From: Bradyrhizobium sp. CB3481
Lineage (GTDB): Bacteria; Pseudomonadota; Alphaproteobacteria; Rhizobiales; Xanthobacteraceae
DNA: 64,000 bases
Direction: 5' to 3'
NCBI RefSeq assembly: GCF_029714305.1
Contig: NZ_CP121647.1
Span: 1,570,501 to 1,634,500 of the forward strand
A program made the translations under genes and the position numbers. Positions 19,900 through 27,258 of this stretch are shown in pieces; within the stretch, counting starts at the first letter, position 1; each line of letters starts with the position of its first letter. The notes beneath the pieces were generated by a model that saw only the letters and a program-made list of their open reading frames with translations, did not search any database and was not told the origin of the DNA.

Positions 19900-21468
19900 T
19901 TAAAGCGCCGGCAGCGCAGTCACGGTGACATTGATCGCGCCTTCGGCTTCGGCGATCACGCGCAGCGTCTTTGAATCGAAAGCGATGCCGGCGAGCTGCA
20001 ATTTCGTGATCTCGGCCGAGACACGCAGGCCGTCCTCGTTCTTCTGGAAGTCGGCGATCACTGCGGCGATCTTCTTTTGCGCATTGCCGGCGAATGGCTT
20101 GAGGTCGATCGTGGCCTTTTCCGCTAGCGTCTTCTGCAGATGCGGGATTGCCGCGCGCGCGGCGGCCCCGAGCAGCCCGAAAGCGGCTTCGGACTCGACC
20201 GCGAGCTCGATGTCGCCGAGCCGCAGCGTCTGCTCGGCCTGATCGAGCACCGGCTTGCCCCAGATGTGCACATTGGCCTCGCCGCCGAGGCCGAAGAAAC
20301 TCGTCTTCTCCTTGGCGCTAACTAGCAGCGAGATCAGCAGGCGGTTGCCGGATGCGGCGACGCTGGCGCGCTTGACCGTGACGTCGACCGCGCCCGAGCC
20401 GTCTTCAGGAAAGGTCTTTCCGGCGAACTGGGCCTCCACGATCCTGGTGATCTCGGTAAAGGGCATGTCGATGGGCACGCCGATCGCGACCCGTCCTGGC
20501 ATCGGCGGCACGATGGCGATGGTGGCGGGAAACGGGCAGGACGGTTTTGTCTCGGCAGGCGTGATCCGGGTTTCCGCCTCGATGCCGAGCGTCAGTATCA
20601 GGTTCGCGGCATCGACGCGCGGCTGGGCGGCGATCGCCCGCGTCGGGCGCAGTTCCAGCCACAGCGTCGGCATCGTCGAGCCTGATGTCGTGCCCTGCAG
20701 CGGGATCGAGCGGCAGGCTTTTGCCCATTGCGTCCGCGCGTTGCGCTCGAAGGTCGGATCGTTCTTCATGCGCGCCTGCACCAGCGCGATCTGCTCGGCG
20801 ACGTTCTGATCGATCAGCGGCTTGACCTGCGCCGGCACGTTGACGCGCGCGCCCGCCATCGTGAGGCTGGTGTCGCCGAGATTGACCTGGCCGGCGAGGT
20901 TCGGCTCGATGCGCCAGTTCGTGGCGATCCGCGGCTTTGAGGTGATGACGACATTGCCCTTGATCTCGGCGCTGGCGTTCAGGTTCTTGATGTTCACGCT
21001 GCCGATCTGCTTGGCGACATTGCCGCCGAGCAGGCCGCCGATCGCATCACCGACCGCGCCGGTCGCCTTGGCCGACAGCGAGCCCGTGACGTTCAGCGTG
21101 CCGGTCAGCGGCGTCGCGAGCGACAGCGCATCCTGCGCACCGGTCGCGCTGATCGGCCCGCGCGCGGCGGTCCAGCCGATGTCGGCGTTCTGCAGGATCT
21201 GCGAGATCGGATTGTCGGCCTTGCCGGCGAAGTTGCGCGGCGCGCCGCGATCGGCGGCATCGCGGATCGCCGACAGCGCGACCGCGATCGGCGCCATCAC
21301 CGTGGAGGCACGCGCCGCCGGCGGCAGCGGCGGCAGTTCAGCGAGCGGCGGCGGCCGGTTCGTAGCGCGCGGCGCCACGACGTCCATCACCTTCAGACTG
21401 ACGGCAAACGAGACGACAAGGACCGCAAGCGCGATCGCCACCGTTTTGAGATGCACCCGCCGACGCAT
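19900..21468 (-). CDS. DUF4403 family protein
   Basis: A 522-residue protein with one N-terminal membrane anchor or signal (VAIALAVLVVSFAVSLKVM, residues about 10-28), followed by PPLAELPPLPP and a long region of repeated amphipathic beta strands. The arrangement (VMAPIAVALSAIRDAADRGAP, later RIATNWRIEPNLAGQVNL and a C-terminal AEGAINVTV) fits the DUF4403 family, which has a tubular-lipid-binding-like architecture and is of unknown function. It is likely periplasmic. It is monocistronic. Confidence 0.8.
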   Translation of the reverse strand: MRRRVHLKTVAIALAVLVVSFAVSLKVMDVVAPRATNRPPPLAELPPLPPAARASTVMAPIAVALSAIRDAADRGAPRNFAGKADNPISQILQNADIGWTAARGPISATGAQDALSLATPLTGTLNVTGSLSAKATGAVGDAIGGLLGGNVAKQIGSVNIKNLNASAEIKGNVVITSKPRIATNWRIEPNLAGQVNLGDTSLTMAGARVNVPAQVKPLIDQNVAEQIALVQARMKNDPTFERNARTQWAKACRSIPLQGTTSGSTMPTLWLELRPTRAIAAQPRVDAANLILTLGIEAETRITPAETKPSCPFPATIAIVPPMPGRVAIGVPIDMPFTEITRIVEAQFAGKTFPEDGSGAVDVTVKRASVAASGNRLLISLLVSAKEKTSFFGLGGEANVHIWGKPVLDQAEQTLRLGDIELAVESEAAFGLLGAAARAAIPHLQKTLAEKATIDLKPFAGNAQKKIAAVIADFQKNEDGLRVSAEITKLQLAGIAFDSKTLRVIAEAEGAINVTVTALPAL

Positions 21469-21737
21469 CGTCTCCCGGACCCCACTGTAACGCCCCGTCG
21501 CATTTTACAGGGAAGGCGAGAGTCGCGCCAGTGCCGCAGGTTCCGACCGGCGTGCCGGGATCGCAACCGCGACCCCCGTCGGACCGGCGGTGCCGCACGC
21601 TGTCTCTGCGCCGGCCTGGAGCCAAGTCCTGGATGGACCGCTCGCTGCCGAAGGCCGTCCGAAGAGAGGCACGCAACGAATGGCGCGGTCGGCTTCGCGG
21701 CTTCATTGCGGTAGCAGGCCGAAAGCCTCGCCCGCGA

Positions 21738-21779
21738 TTGACTCCATAATCTGTACTGACTACTATAAAAAATGTAGTA
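21738..21779 (+). promoter_or_regulatory. Promoter with overlapping operator for the HxlR-linked genes
   Basis: TTGACT (21738-21743), a 17-base spacer and TACTAT (21761-21766) make a near-consensus promoter. An inverted repeat TACTA-N9-TAGTA (21761-21779) lies over the -10 element. The second gene encodes an HxlR regulator, and this family commonly recognises TACT/AGTA half-sites, so autorepression is likely. The interval 21469-21793 holds no other feature. Confidence 0.6.
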
Positions 21780-21793
21780 AGAGGGAGTTTTCG

Positions 21794-22225
21794 ATGTCAG
21801 CAGTCCCGTATGCTGCTCGTCCGGCCGACGCCCGCCGGTTTTGGCTCGGCTTTGCCGCCTATCTTCTTCCATCGTTTCCAATCGCCTTCGTCTGGCATCT
21901 CGTCCTGTTCGAGCAGAAATATCATGCGCTTCAGATCTATCGCGACGAGCCGGTAATCGTTTTCGGGCTAGGTTCAATGATCATACAGGGGGCGATCTTC
22001 TCGTGGTTGTTCCCGCGCGTCATGCGGGGCAGCGGATCGATCCTGAAGGACGGCCTCGTGTATGGTCTCGGCGCGGGCCTGTTGTCATGGTCGTTCACGA
22101 CGCTCGCCGTCGCAGCCAAGAATGTGATGGTTTCCGTTCCGGACTACGTGCTGCTGGAAACCGCGTTCACGATCCTGCAGTTCGCTGTCGTCGGTCCGTT
22201 AATCGCACTCGCCTACCGAAGATGA
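21794..22225 (+). CDS. Hypothetical four-helix membrane protein
   Basis: A 143-residue protein starting at 21794 after GAGGGAG. It has about four hydrophobic segments (FAAYLLPSFPIAFVWHLVLF; VFGLGSMIIQGAIFSWLF; GLGAGLLSWSFTTLAV; FTILQFAVVGPLIALAY). I do not assign a family; it resembles small DoxX/DUF-type integral proteins. It is followed after 24 bases by the HxlR regulator, and both share one promoter. Confidence 0.75.
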   Translation: MSAVPYAARPADARRFWLGFAAYLLPSFPIAFVWHLVLFEQKYHALQIYRDEPVIVFGLGSMIIQGAIFSWLFPRVMRGSGSILKDGLVYGLGAGLLSWSFTTLAVAAKNVMVSVPDYVLLETAFTILQFAVVGPLIALAYRR

Positions 22226-22249
22226 TGCGGAGGAGCCAATCCCAGAGGC

Positions 22250-22939
22250 ATGACTAACCTTCACTATCCGCAATTCTGTGCGCTTGCCCGCGCGGCGGAG
22301 ATCGTCGGCGAGCGTTGGACTCTTCTGATTATCCGGGAGCTGCTTCTCGGGCCGAAGCGATTTGGCGATCTGCTTGATCATCTCGATGGCATGAGTCCCA
22401 CCTTGTTGACGGTGCGCCTTGCCACGCTGATCGACTGCAACGTGGTGCGTCGAACCGCCTTGCCGCCGCCGGCCAACGCGCAAGTGTACGAACTGACGGA
22501 GATCGGTCGGGAAGTGCAGCCCGCGATCCGGGAATTGATCCGCTGGGGCGGGCGCTTCCTGTTCCCGCCGGTGCCGGGCGACACGTTCGAATCAGATTGG
22601 GTGATGCTTGGCCTTGATGCCATCGCGAAGCGTTCGCCGGTGCCGGAAATCAACGTCGGCGTCGTGGTTACCCATGGCAAGAAATCGGCAGGCTTCACCG
22701 TCGCGGGAGGCGGCTCGGGCACGTCGATAAGGCGAGGCATCACAGATTGCAGGGGGACATTGGAAGCCCCGTTCGACGCGGTGCTGCAGATCGTTGCGAC
22801 GAGCGTATCCGTTCAAGATGCGATCGAGGCGAAGCGCGCCAGGGTCAGCGGCTCCGTCGCGGCGGTTCGCAAGCTTCCGCTTCTGTTCGACCTTGCCGAA
22901 CGTCGCCGCGCAGCGCCCGCGGCAAACCGAGAGGGGTGA
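22250..22939 (+). CDS. HxlR-family transcriptional regulator with C-terminal SCP2-like domain
   Basis: A 229-residue protein. Residues about 8-100 form the winged helix of HxlR/DUF24 regulators: CALARAAEIVGERWTLLIIREL, then FGDLLDHLDGMSPTLLTVRLATL. The N-terminal Cys (residue about 10) is at the redox-sensing position seen in some members. The C-terminal part (GTLEAPFDAVLQIVATSVSVQDAIEAKRARVSG) resembles the SCP2-type extension found in actinobacterial and rhizobial homologues. It probably controls its own operon with the membrane protein before it and the YCII-like protein after it. Confidence 0.85.
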   Translation: MTNLHYPQFCALARAAEIVGERWTLLIIRELLLGPKRFGDLLDHLDGMSPTLLTVRLATLIDCNVVRRTALPPPANAQVYELTEIGREVQPAIRELIRWGGRFLFPPVPGDTFESDWVMLGLDAIAKRSPVPEINVGVVVTHGKKSAGFTVAGGGSGTSIRRGITDCRGTLEAPFDAVLQIVATSVSVQDAIEAKRARVSGSVAAVRKLPLLFDLAERRRAAPAANREG

Positions 22940-23004
22940 CCGGGGCTCGGACGAAATCACCGCAGCCGAAGTTCGATGAGTGCCTATCGCGAAAGGAGCC
23001 GCGC

Positions 23005-23292
23005 ATGAAGAAGTTTGTCCTGCTGCACTATGGATTTGAAAAGCCCACCCCGGAAATCATGACCGCTTGGGGCAAATGGTTTGAGTCAAACAAGCCGAAC
23101 ATCGTGGACATGGGCGGCTTCGGCCACGGTCGAGAAATCTCGAAGCAAGGCACCAGGGAGCTTCCGCTCGGCCCGGACTCCATTACCGGTTTCATGACCG
23201 TCAACGCTGCAAGTTTCGACGACGCGGAGAAGATGGCGCAAGGCAATCCCTTCATCTCGAGCATTCGCATCTACGAAGTAAGGTCCGCCTGA
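23005..23292 (+). CDS. YCII-related domain protein
   Basis: A 95-residue protein starting at 23005 with AAAGGAG upstream. The pattern MKKFVLLHYGFEKPTPEIMTAWGKWF, with later DSITGFMTVNAASFDDAEKMAQGNPF and IRIYEV, is that of the YCII ferredoxin-like fold (dimeric alpha/beta barrel), including the Asp/His positions around GFGHG. It follows the HxlR gene by 65 bases and is probably in the same operon. The catalytic role is unknown. Confidence 0.8.
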   Translation: MKKFVLLHYGFEKPTPEIMTAWGKWFESNKPNIVDMGGFGHGREISKQGTRELPLGPDSITGFMTVNAASFDDAEKMAQGNPFISSIRIYEVRSA

Positions 23293-23401
23293 TGCAAGCG
23301 ACCGCATCGCCTGACATCACACGGCCGGTTCACAATGCCACACCTGCAAAAGCGGCCTCGGCCGTGCCGAAGCCGCTTGCAATGTGTAAACCGGCTCGCG
23401 C

Positions 23402-24088
23402 TTAGCGGATGGTGCGGCCGAGGTCGGCGCGGCGATCGGTCATCGGCAGCACGATCACCTTGGTGCCGACGCTGACCCGCGAATAGAGGTCGATGACGTC
23501 TTCATTGGTGAGGCGCAGGCAGCCGGAGGAAACGCGGGTGCCGATGGTCTCCGGCGCGTTGGTGCCGTGGATGCGGTAGATGGTGCCGCCGAGATACATG
23601 GCGCGGGCGCCGAGCGGGTTGCCGGGGCCGCCGGTCATGTGGCGCGGCAGGTAGGGCTGGCGCGCGATCATTTCCGGGGGCGGCGTCCAGTCCGGCCATT
23701 CCGCCTTGCGGGTGATCGTCTGGGTGCCCGACCAGGTGAAGCCGTCGCGGCCGATGCCGATGCCGTAGCGCATCGCCTGGCCATTGCCGAGCACGAGATA
23801 GAGGTAGGTGTTCGGCGTATCGATGATGATCGTGCCGGGCGCCTCGCGGCCATAGTAGTTCACGACCTGGCGGCGCAAGCGGGCCGGCAATTCAAAATGC
23901 TCTTCCTCCTCCCGGGGCGCGACTGCGGCCGGCGGCGGGGCGGCTTCAAGTTGCGGCTGAGGCAGGAAGAACGGAAACAGCGGCAGCGGGGCCGCCGTCG
24001 CGGGTGCGGAATAGGCGGCAGCGCCCATCGCGAAAGCCCCGACGGCGGCGACGGCAAAGCGGATCTTCTGTCGAAATGAATTAAACAT
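23402..24088 (-). CDS. L,D-transpeptidase (YkuD fold)
   Basis: A 228-residue exported protein (signal peptide FAVAAVGAFAMGAAAYSAPATA). A Pro-rich spacer leads to the YkuD domain: IIIDTPNTYLYLVLGNGQAMRYGIGIG, and the active site is IHGTNAPETIGTRVSSGCLRLTN (His then Ser-Ser-Gly-Cys; the Cys is the nucleophile). Such enzymes form 3-3 peptidoglycan crosslinks or attach proteins to the wall, which is common in rhizobia. The segment PYLPRHMTGGPGNPLGARAMYLG is also characteristic. It is monocistronic. Confidence 0.93.
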   Translation of the reverse strand: MFNSFRQKIRFAVAAVGAFAMGAAAYSAPATAAPLPLFPFFLPQPQLEAAPPPAAVAPREEEEHFELPARLRRQVVNYYGREAPGTIIIDTPNTYLYLVLGNGQAMRYGIGIGRDGFTWSGTQTITRKAEWPDWTPPPEMIARQPYLPRHMTGGPGNPLGARAMYLGGTIYRIHGTNAPETIGTRVSSGCLRLTNEDVIDLYSRVSVGTKVIVLPMTDRRADLGRTIR

Positions 24089-24405
24089 CGGTCGTCCCCT
24101 GTTCTACGCCCAGTCGCGCCGTTATTCGGCGCATCGTTGGGCAAAGCTCTACAGGTGAACCGTTTCAGGACATTTGCACGAAATCGCCAAAATGGTTTCG
24201 TCGCGTTAGGGGATTGTTTCGTTAAGGTTTCGTTGATCGGGCGGGTGTGACTGGCGCCTCCTCGCAAAAGGCGTACGGCCGGCCCGCCACTCGGTGGGGG
24301 CGTGCGGCGGCAATTTGCTTGCGACCTCAGGGGCTTCATGGGTTTGTAGGAACGGTCACAATCAATCGGCGTTGGACTGATAATCCAGCGATGAGCGAGG
24401 CTGCC
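24089..24405. other. Divergent intergenic region with phased GTTTCGT repeats
   Basis: GTTTCGT occurs at 24195-24201, 24216-24222 and 24227-24233, with start-to-start spacings of 21 and 11 bases (two and one helical turns). It is the upstream region of the L,D-transpeptidase gene (minus) and a small secreted protein (plus). The repeats resemble the CTTTCG array before glpD in word and spacing. No ORF is supported. Confidence 0.5.
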
Positions 24406-24672
24406 ATGACGAGACCAGCTATCTTACTTAGTGCCGTTCTTGGCACTTCTGCCTTGATATTCCTAATGGTGCCCGCCGGTCCGGCAGCGGCGCAGCACGT
24501 CATTACCAATCCGGGCTGGTGCGCCCAGTTCTATCCGAATGCGAATTGCCAAAACTACGGGCCCGGAAATCCCTATACGAGCTATGGTTGGCGGCGGGGA
24601 TACCGCGCATATGGCTATGCAGGCGATCGTCACCATTGGAGTCATCGTTACCACCGCCGCCATTGGCGCTGA
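24406..24672 (+). CDS. Small secreted Tyr/Gly/His-rich protein
   Basis: An 88-residue protein starting at 24406 (GCGAGG upstream); ATG 24391 is an alternative giving five more residues. It has a signal peptide (AILLSAVLGTSALIFLMVPA...AAA-Q). The mature part has two cysteines (WCAQFYPNANCQNYG) and ends with a Tyr/Arg/His-rich tail (RGYRAYGYAGDRHHWSHRYH). This composition is typical of short secreted Bradyrhizobium proteins of unknown role. The His-rich tail could bind metal, which is inference. Confidence 0.7.
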   Translation: MTRPAILLSAVLGTSALIFLMVPAGPAAAQHVITNPGWCAQFYPNANCQNYGPGNPYTSYGWRRGYRAYGYAGDRHHWSHRYHRRHWR

Positions 24673-24889
24673 CGCCAACTGCGCCGAGGACTCCGCAGGA
24701 CTGTCTCGATTGGTCCGGCCTATCCGACATGGCTGACTTGCGGCGGTACCGCCGCTGGCCGCGCGCCAGCCTACAAAGAGGTGGGCGGCTGCTTTTAATG
24801 GTGCTCCTTCGACAAGTCGATCGCTTGTCTGTTTAGGCTTGCATTTTGGTTCACTGCGAGCCGGCGTTGTGGCCAAGGTCGTTGGAAGG

Positions 24890-25090
24890 CTACTCGCTCC
24901 AGCGTGGCTGTTCGCCTTGTGGAGACACGCCCGCTAGCGCCGGCGCGCCCGGACTCTGGGGCGTCGACTTCCAGGTTCTGTCGGCCAGGTGCAGGATCAC
25001 AAATAGAACTCCGCCCGCAAGGCAGACGATCGCTACCCAAGCATGTCGCCTGCGAGCATGGCGGGCCTTAGCTGCATCCCAGAAGCGCAT
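24890..25090 (-). CDS. Possible small single-pass membrane protein
   Basis: A 66-residue frame starting MRFWDAAKARHARRRHAW with a good positive-inside membrane helix (VAIVCLAGGVLFVILHLA, residues about 19-36). There is no clear ribosome site, and 39 further codons extend upstream without a better start. The surrounding 680 bases (24673-25352) hold nothing else. Reported as possible only. Confidence 0.35.
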   Translation of the reverse strand: MRFWDAAKARHARRRHAWVAIVCLAGGVLFVILHLADRTWKSTPQSPGAPALAGVSPQGEQPRWSE

Positions 25091-25352
25091 CACAGTTGCA
25101 TCGCTTTGATTGCGACCTGAAGACCAAACTCCGTATCTTGTTGGCTGGTTCCCTGGCCGCTTGCGCTGCCGCTCGGGGCGGTGCGCGAGCCGAGGGCATT
25201 CGATCAAACCGTCCGCGCTATTGCTGAACTTTTTTGCGGTTAAGGGTCTCGATGCTCGTCGTTATGAACGGGAAAAAGCGGCAATAAATAGGAACTGCCT
25301 CAGCCCTCGATTGTTTGTCCGCGGCGTCCAGCGCGCGTCAGAGGGGGATCAA

Positions 25353-25556
25353 ATGAAAAAACAATCAACCCCGGCCAACAAGGCAGGTTCGCGAGTAGAC
25401 CTTTATCTGCTGATGAACGAGGTCTTTGCTCTACGCGACAAGGCGAGAGCAATCGAGGCGAGGGCCAAAGCCGAGAAGAACGGCCGACATAATCCAAACC
25501 GCGGGCGCAAGGAGCCGGCGCGCAGCCGTTCGACGGCCGTGGATACTCTTCGATGA
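25353..25556 (+). CDS. Small basic hypothetical protein
   Basis: A 67-residue protein starting at ATG 25353 with GAGGGGG eight bases upstream. It has a short helical region (LYLLMNEVFALRDKARAIEARAKAEK) and an Arg/Asn-rich tail. There is no membrane segment. It resembles short lineage-specific Bradyrhizobium proteins. It is at the left edge of a gene-poor region. Confidence 0.5.
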   Translation: MKKQSTPANKAGSRVDLYLLMNEVFALRDKARAIEARAKAEKNGRHNPNRGRKEPARSRSTAVDTLR

Positions 25557-25738
25557 GGGCGCTGTTCGGACTAGCTGCTCCAGCCTATCTTCGGTGGCGG
25601 GTTGCAGGCACGAAAACAGACGATCCATCCAACTTGTGCAAGACAGCCGACATCGATTTCGCGGCGCTGGTAAACGGTCGAACAGGCGTTGTCGTTGCCT
25701 CACCGGCAGGTCCGGCTCGCACCAAGCTTCGACACCCG

Positions 25739-25855
25739 ATGAAGCGGTACATGGTCGTGCTTGCCTATGGGCTTGTCGCATGTGCGGGAATGGCAGCATG
25801 GGTCTATTTTCTTGCCCTGGCGGTGCTCAGAGCTGTCGGGTGGCTGCTTAGTTGA
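25739..25855 (+). CDS. Possible 38-residue membrane peptide
   Basis: MKRYMVVLAYGLVACAGMAAW and a hydrophobic remainder ending LGWLLS-like (VLRAVGWLLS) would form one or two membrane helices. The frame is open much further upstream (to 25553) but that part looks non-coding. There is no strong ribosome site. The stretch 25557-26271 otherwise holds only the remnant on the minus strand at 26003-26155. Confidence 0.3.
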   Translation: MKRYMVVLAYGLVACAGMAAWVYFLALAVLRAVGWLLS

Positions 25856-26002
25856 AAGATGGCCTCCGCCTGCGAATTTGCACGACTATGGCGTGATTTG
25901 ATCGAGCTCCCCCGTGCCGCAACAATCGGGCTCCTGCTACGAGCCGGAAGGAATTCGACGTTCACCCATTCAGCGGTATGGACTGCAAGTTAGTCAACTA
26001 GA

Positions 26003-26155
26003 CTACTTACTCAGATGGCGGCCATTGAGCAAAGTCCGAGCACGGCATTCGTACTCGTCAGCTAACTCTCTAAGTCTGCTGGCAGCGCGCTCGTGGTTCG
26101 TTTCATCGGCGAGTGCACGACAATAAGCAGCATGATGTCCACCCGAAAACAACAA
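26003..26155 (-). pseudogene. Remnant of a small Bradyrhizobium-type protein, frameshifted near its start
   Basis: A 50-codon frame reads LLFSGGHHAAYCRALADETN and then HERAASRLRELADEYECRAR, an Arg/Ala/Glu-rich helical hairpin like short rhizobial proteins of the 'YRALAxxTxxxxAAxxLRxLADEYE' kind. It has no ATG: the only candidate start, ATG 26164-26166 (MNEP), is one base out of frame with it. Loss of one base near 26156 would explain this. A TTG start at 26155 is possible but lacks a ribosome site. Confidence 0.45.
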
Positions 26156-26271
26156 GGTTCGTTCATCAGAGTCGCAGTGTTCAACTAAAGTATGCCGGGA
26201 AAATTCGGCAACAAAAGTAGGCGCAGACTGTTGAGGATAGCATCGGGGACTTGCGCAAGGGAGTTTGCTGC

Positions 26272-26484
26272 ATGGATCGCTCTCTTTACTCCCTCGCGAC
26301 AGACCAAGCGTGGGCCATCTACCTGGCTCGAAATAGTGCGGTAGCTCCGGCGGATGAGCGCGGCTGCACGTTGGAGCGCTTTATACGTGGGCGTTGGCAG
26401 GCCGGCGAAGCCGACCTCGATGAACTGACGTGCGCCGGATTGTCGTTTCTGTCGCGGCTTGACATTCTGCCGGAGCGCTGGTGA
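26272..26484 (+). CDS. Small conserved-type hypothetical protein
   Basis: A 70-residue protein starting at 26272 with AAGGGAG (26257-26263) upstream. The sequence MDRSLYSLATDQAWAIYLAR, then DERGCTLERFIRGRWQAGEADLDELTCAGLSFLSRLD, is well-structured and acidic at the end, and it resembles short proteins common in Bradyrhizobium. No domain is recognised. Its stop overlaps the start of the next frame (GTGA). Confidence 0.65.
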   Translation: MDRSLYSLATDQAWAIYLARNSAVAPADERGCTLERFIRGRWQAGEADLDELTCAGLSFLSRLDILPERW

Positions 26485-26621
26485 GCGTCCGGCGACTCTC
26501 CTGGCAATTGTTGCATGCGATCGTAACGCACAGCTCGCGGCCCGACCTTATCTTGGCTGCGTTGTCGTTCTGCGTCGCCGGCTGGATAATTTGCGGGCTG
26601 AGAGCGGCGCTGGCGTCCTAG
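26481..26621 (+). CDS. Possible 46-residue membrane peptide, coupled to the previous gene
   Basis: A GTG start overlaps the previous stop in GTGA, the usual form of translational coupling. The peptide begins VSVRRLSWQLLHAIVTH and has one hydrophobic helix (LILAALSFCVAGWIICGL). It is below the usual length cut-off for gene callers. The overlap and helix are the only evidence. Confidence 0.4.
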   Translation: MSVRRLSWQLLHAIVTHSSRPDLILAALSFCVAGWIICGLRAALAS

Positions 26622-26689
26622 AGTGAGCGGCTCAGATGCCTCTAGTCGCAAAAGCAGATGCAGGTCCTCGCGATGCCTAGCTTGCCTCT

Positions 26690-26887
26690 CGGCCCCTCGT
26701 GGCCCGCTCACCTCATCAGGTAGTTGGTCGAGATGCTGCGCCAGGCGGCCGAACATTTCACGCTTGGTCTTGTCGGTAGCTAGGTCCCGGACCAAGCGCA
26801 CATTCGGCTGCGTCCTTCCGCAGCTTCTCGATATGTTTTGATGATCTTTCATTGGTGTGCGCTTCGTTGTCCAACAAGAACGTGCCA
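26690..26887 (-). pseudogene. Frameshifted remnant of a small rhizobial protein
   Basis: On the minus strand one frame reads KHIEKLRKDAAECAL and the adjacent frame continues VRDLATDKTKREMFGRLAQ and then HLDQLPDEV. Joined, these match a short protein family common in Bradyrhizobium (HIEKLRxDAAECxLIRDLATDxxKREMFxRLAEHLxxLAxEVE). The switch is a single-base indel near 26778 in GCGCTTGGTCCGGG. The interval 26622-27258 has no intact gene. Confidence 0.6.
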
Positions 26888-26907
26888 CGGCGCACCAGAC
26901 CAGCGGA

Positions 26908-26921
26908 CTAACAAATGTTAG
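26908..26921. promoter_or_regulatory. Palindrome CTAACA-AA-TGTTAG
   Basis: A perfect six-base inverted repeat around AA. A close relative, TTAACAATTGTTAG, lies at 27168-27181, 260 bases away, upstream of nothing on the plus strand and downstream of the TAXI gene on the minus strand. A regulator or a recombinase site could explain the pair; neither is shown. Confidence 0.35.
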
Positions 26922-27167
26922 GCCGAGGATGGAATGCCTCTTGTTAACCTTTCGCTTTCATTGAAATGCCGCAAGCGGAGTACTGAGCACGGCCCCGCCC
27001 GGGGCTTGGGGGCGTGGTGAGGCGGGCGCCGTGCCGAGCCAACCGATACGCTCACTGAGTCGGCCCGGCCAAATGAAACCAGAATGTCCGAAACGTGGCG
27101 GGCCGTTAAGCCAGGCACGAAACTCAGGCGCAGCTCGGTCCAGAGGTGAAAGTGATCCTCTGCCTGA

Positions 27168-27181
27168 TTAACAATTGTTAG
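27168..27181. promoter_or_regulatory. Palindrome TTAACAATTGTTAG, second copy
   Basis: Near-perfect inverted repeat (TAACAATTGTTA) sharing TAACA/TGTTA with 26908-26921. It lies 78 bases after the stop of the minus-strand TAXI gene. Confidence 0.35.
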
Positions 27182-27258
27182 GTTTGGACCGAAGCTCTAA
27201 GGGTGAATGATCTTGCTGCCGTGAGGACGAGAACCACATCGATCTCGAATACGGTTAG

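Noticed and set aside
23350..23385. Terminator after the YCII-like gene
   Set aside because: A GC-rich hairpin (AAGCGGC...GCCGCTT) is present but no T-run follows on either strand.
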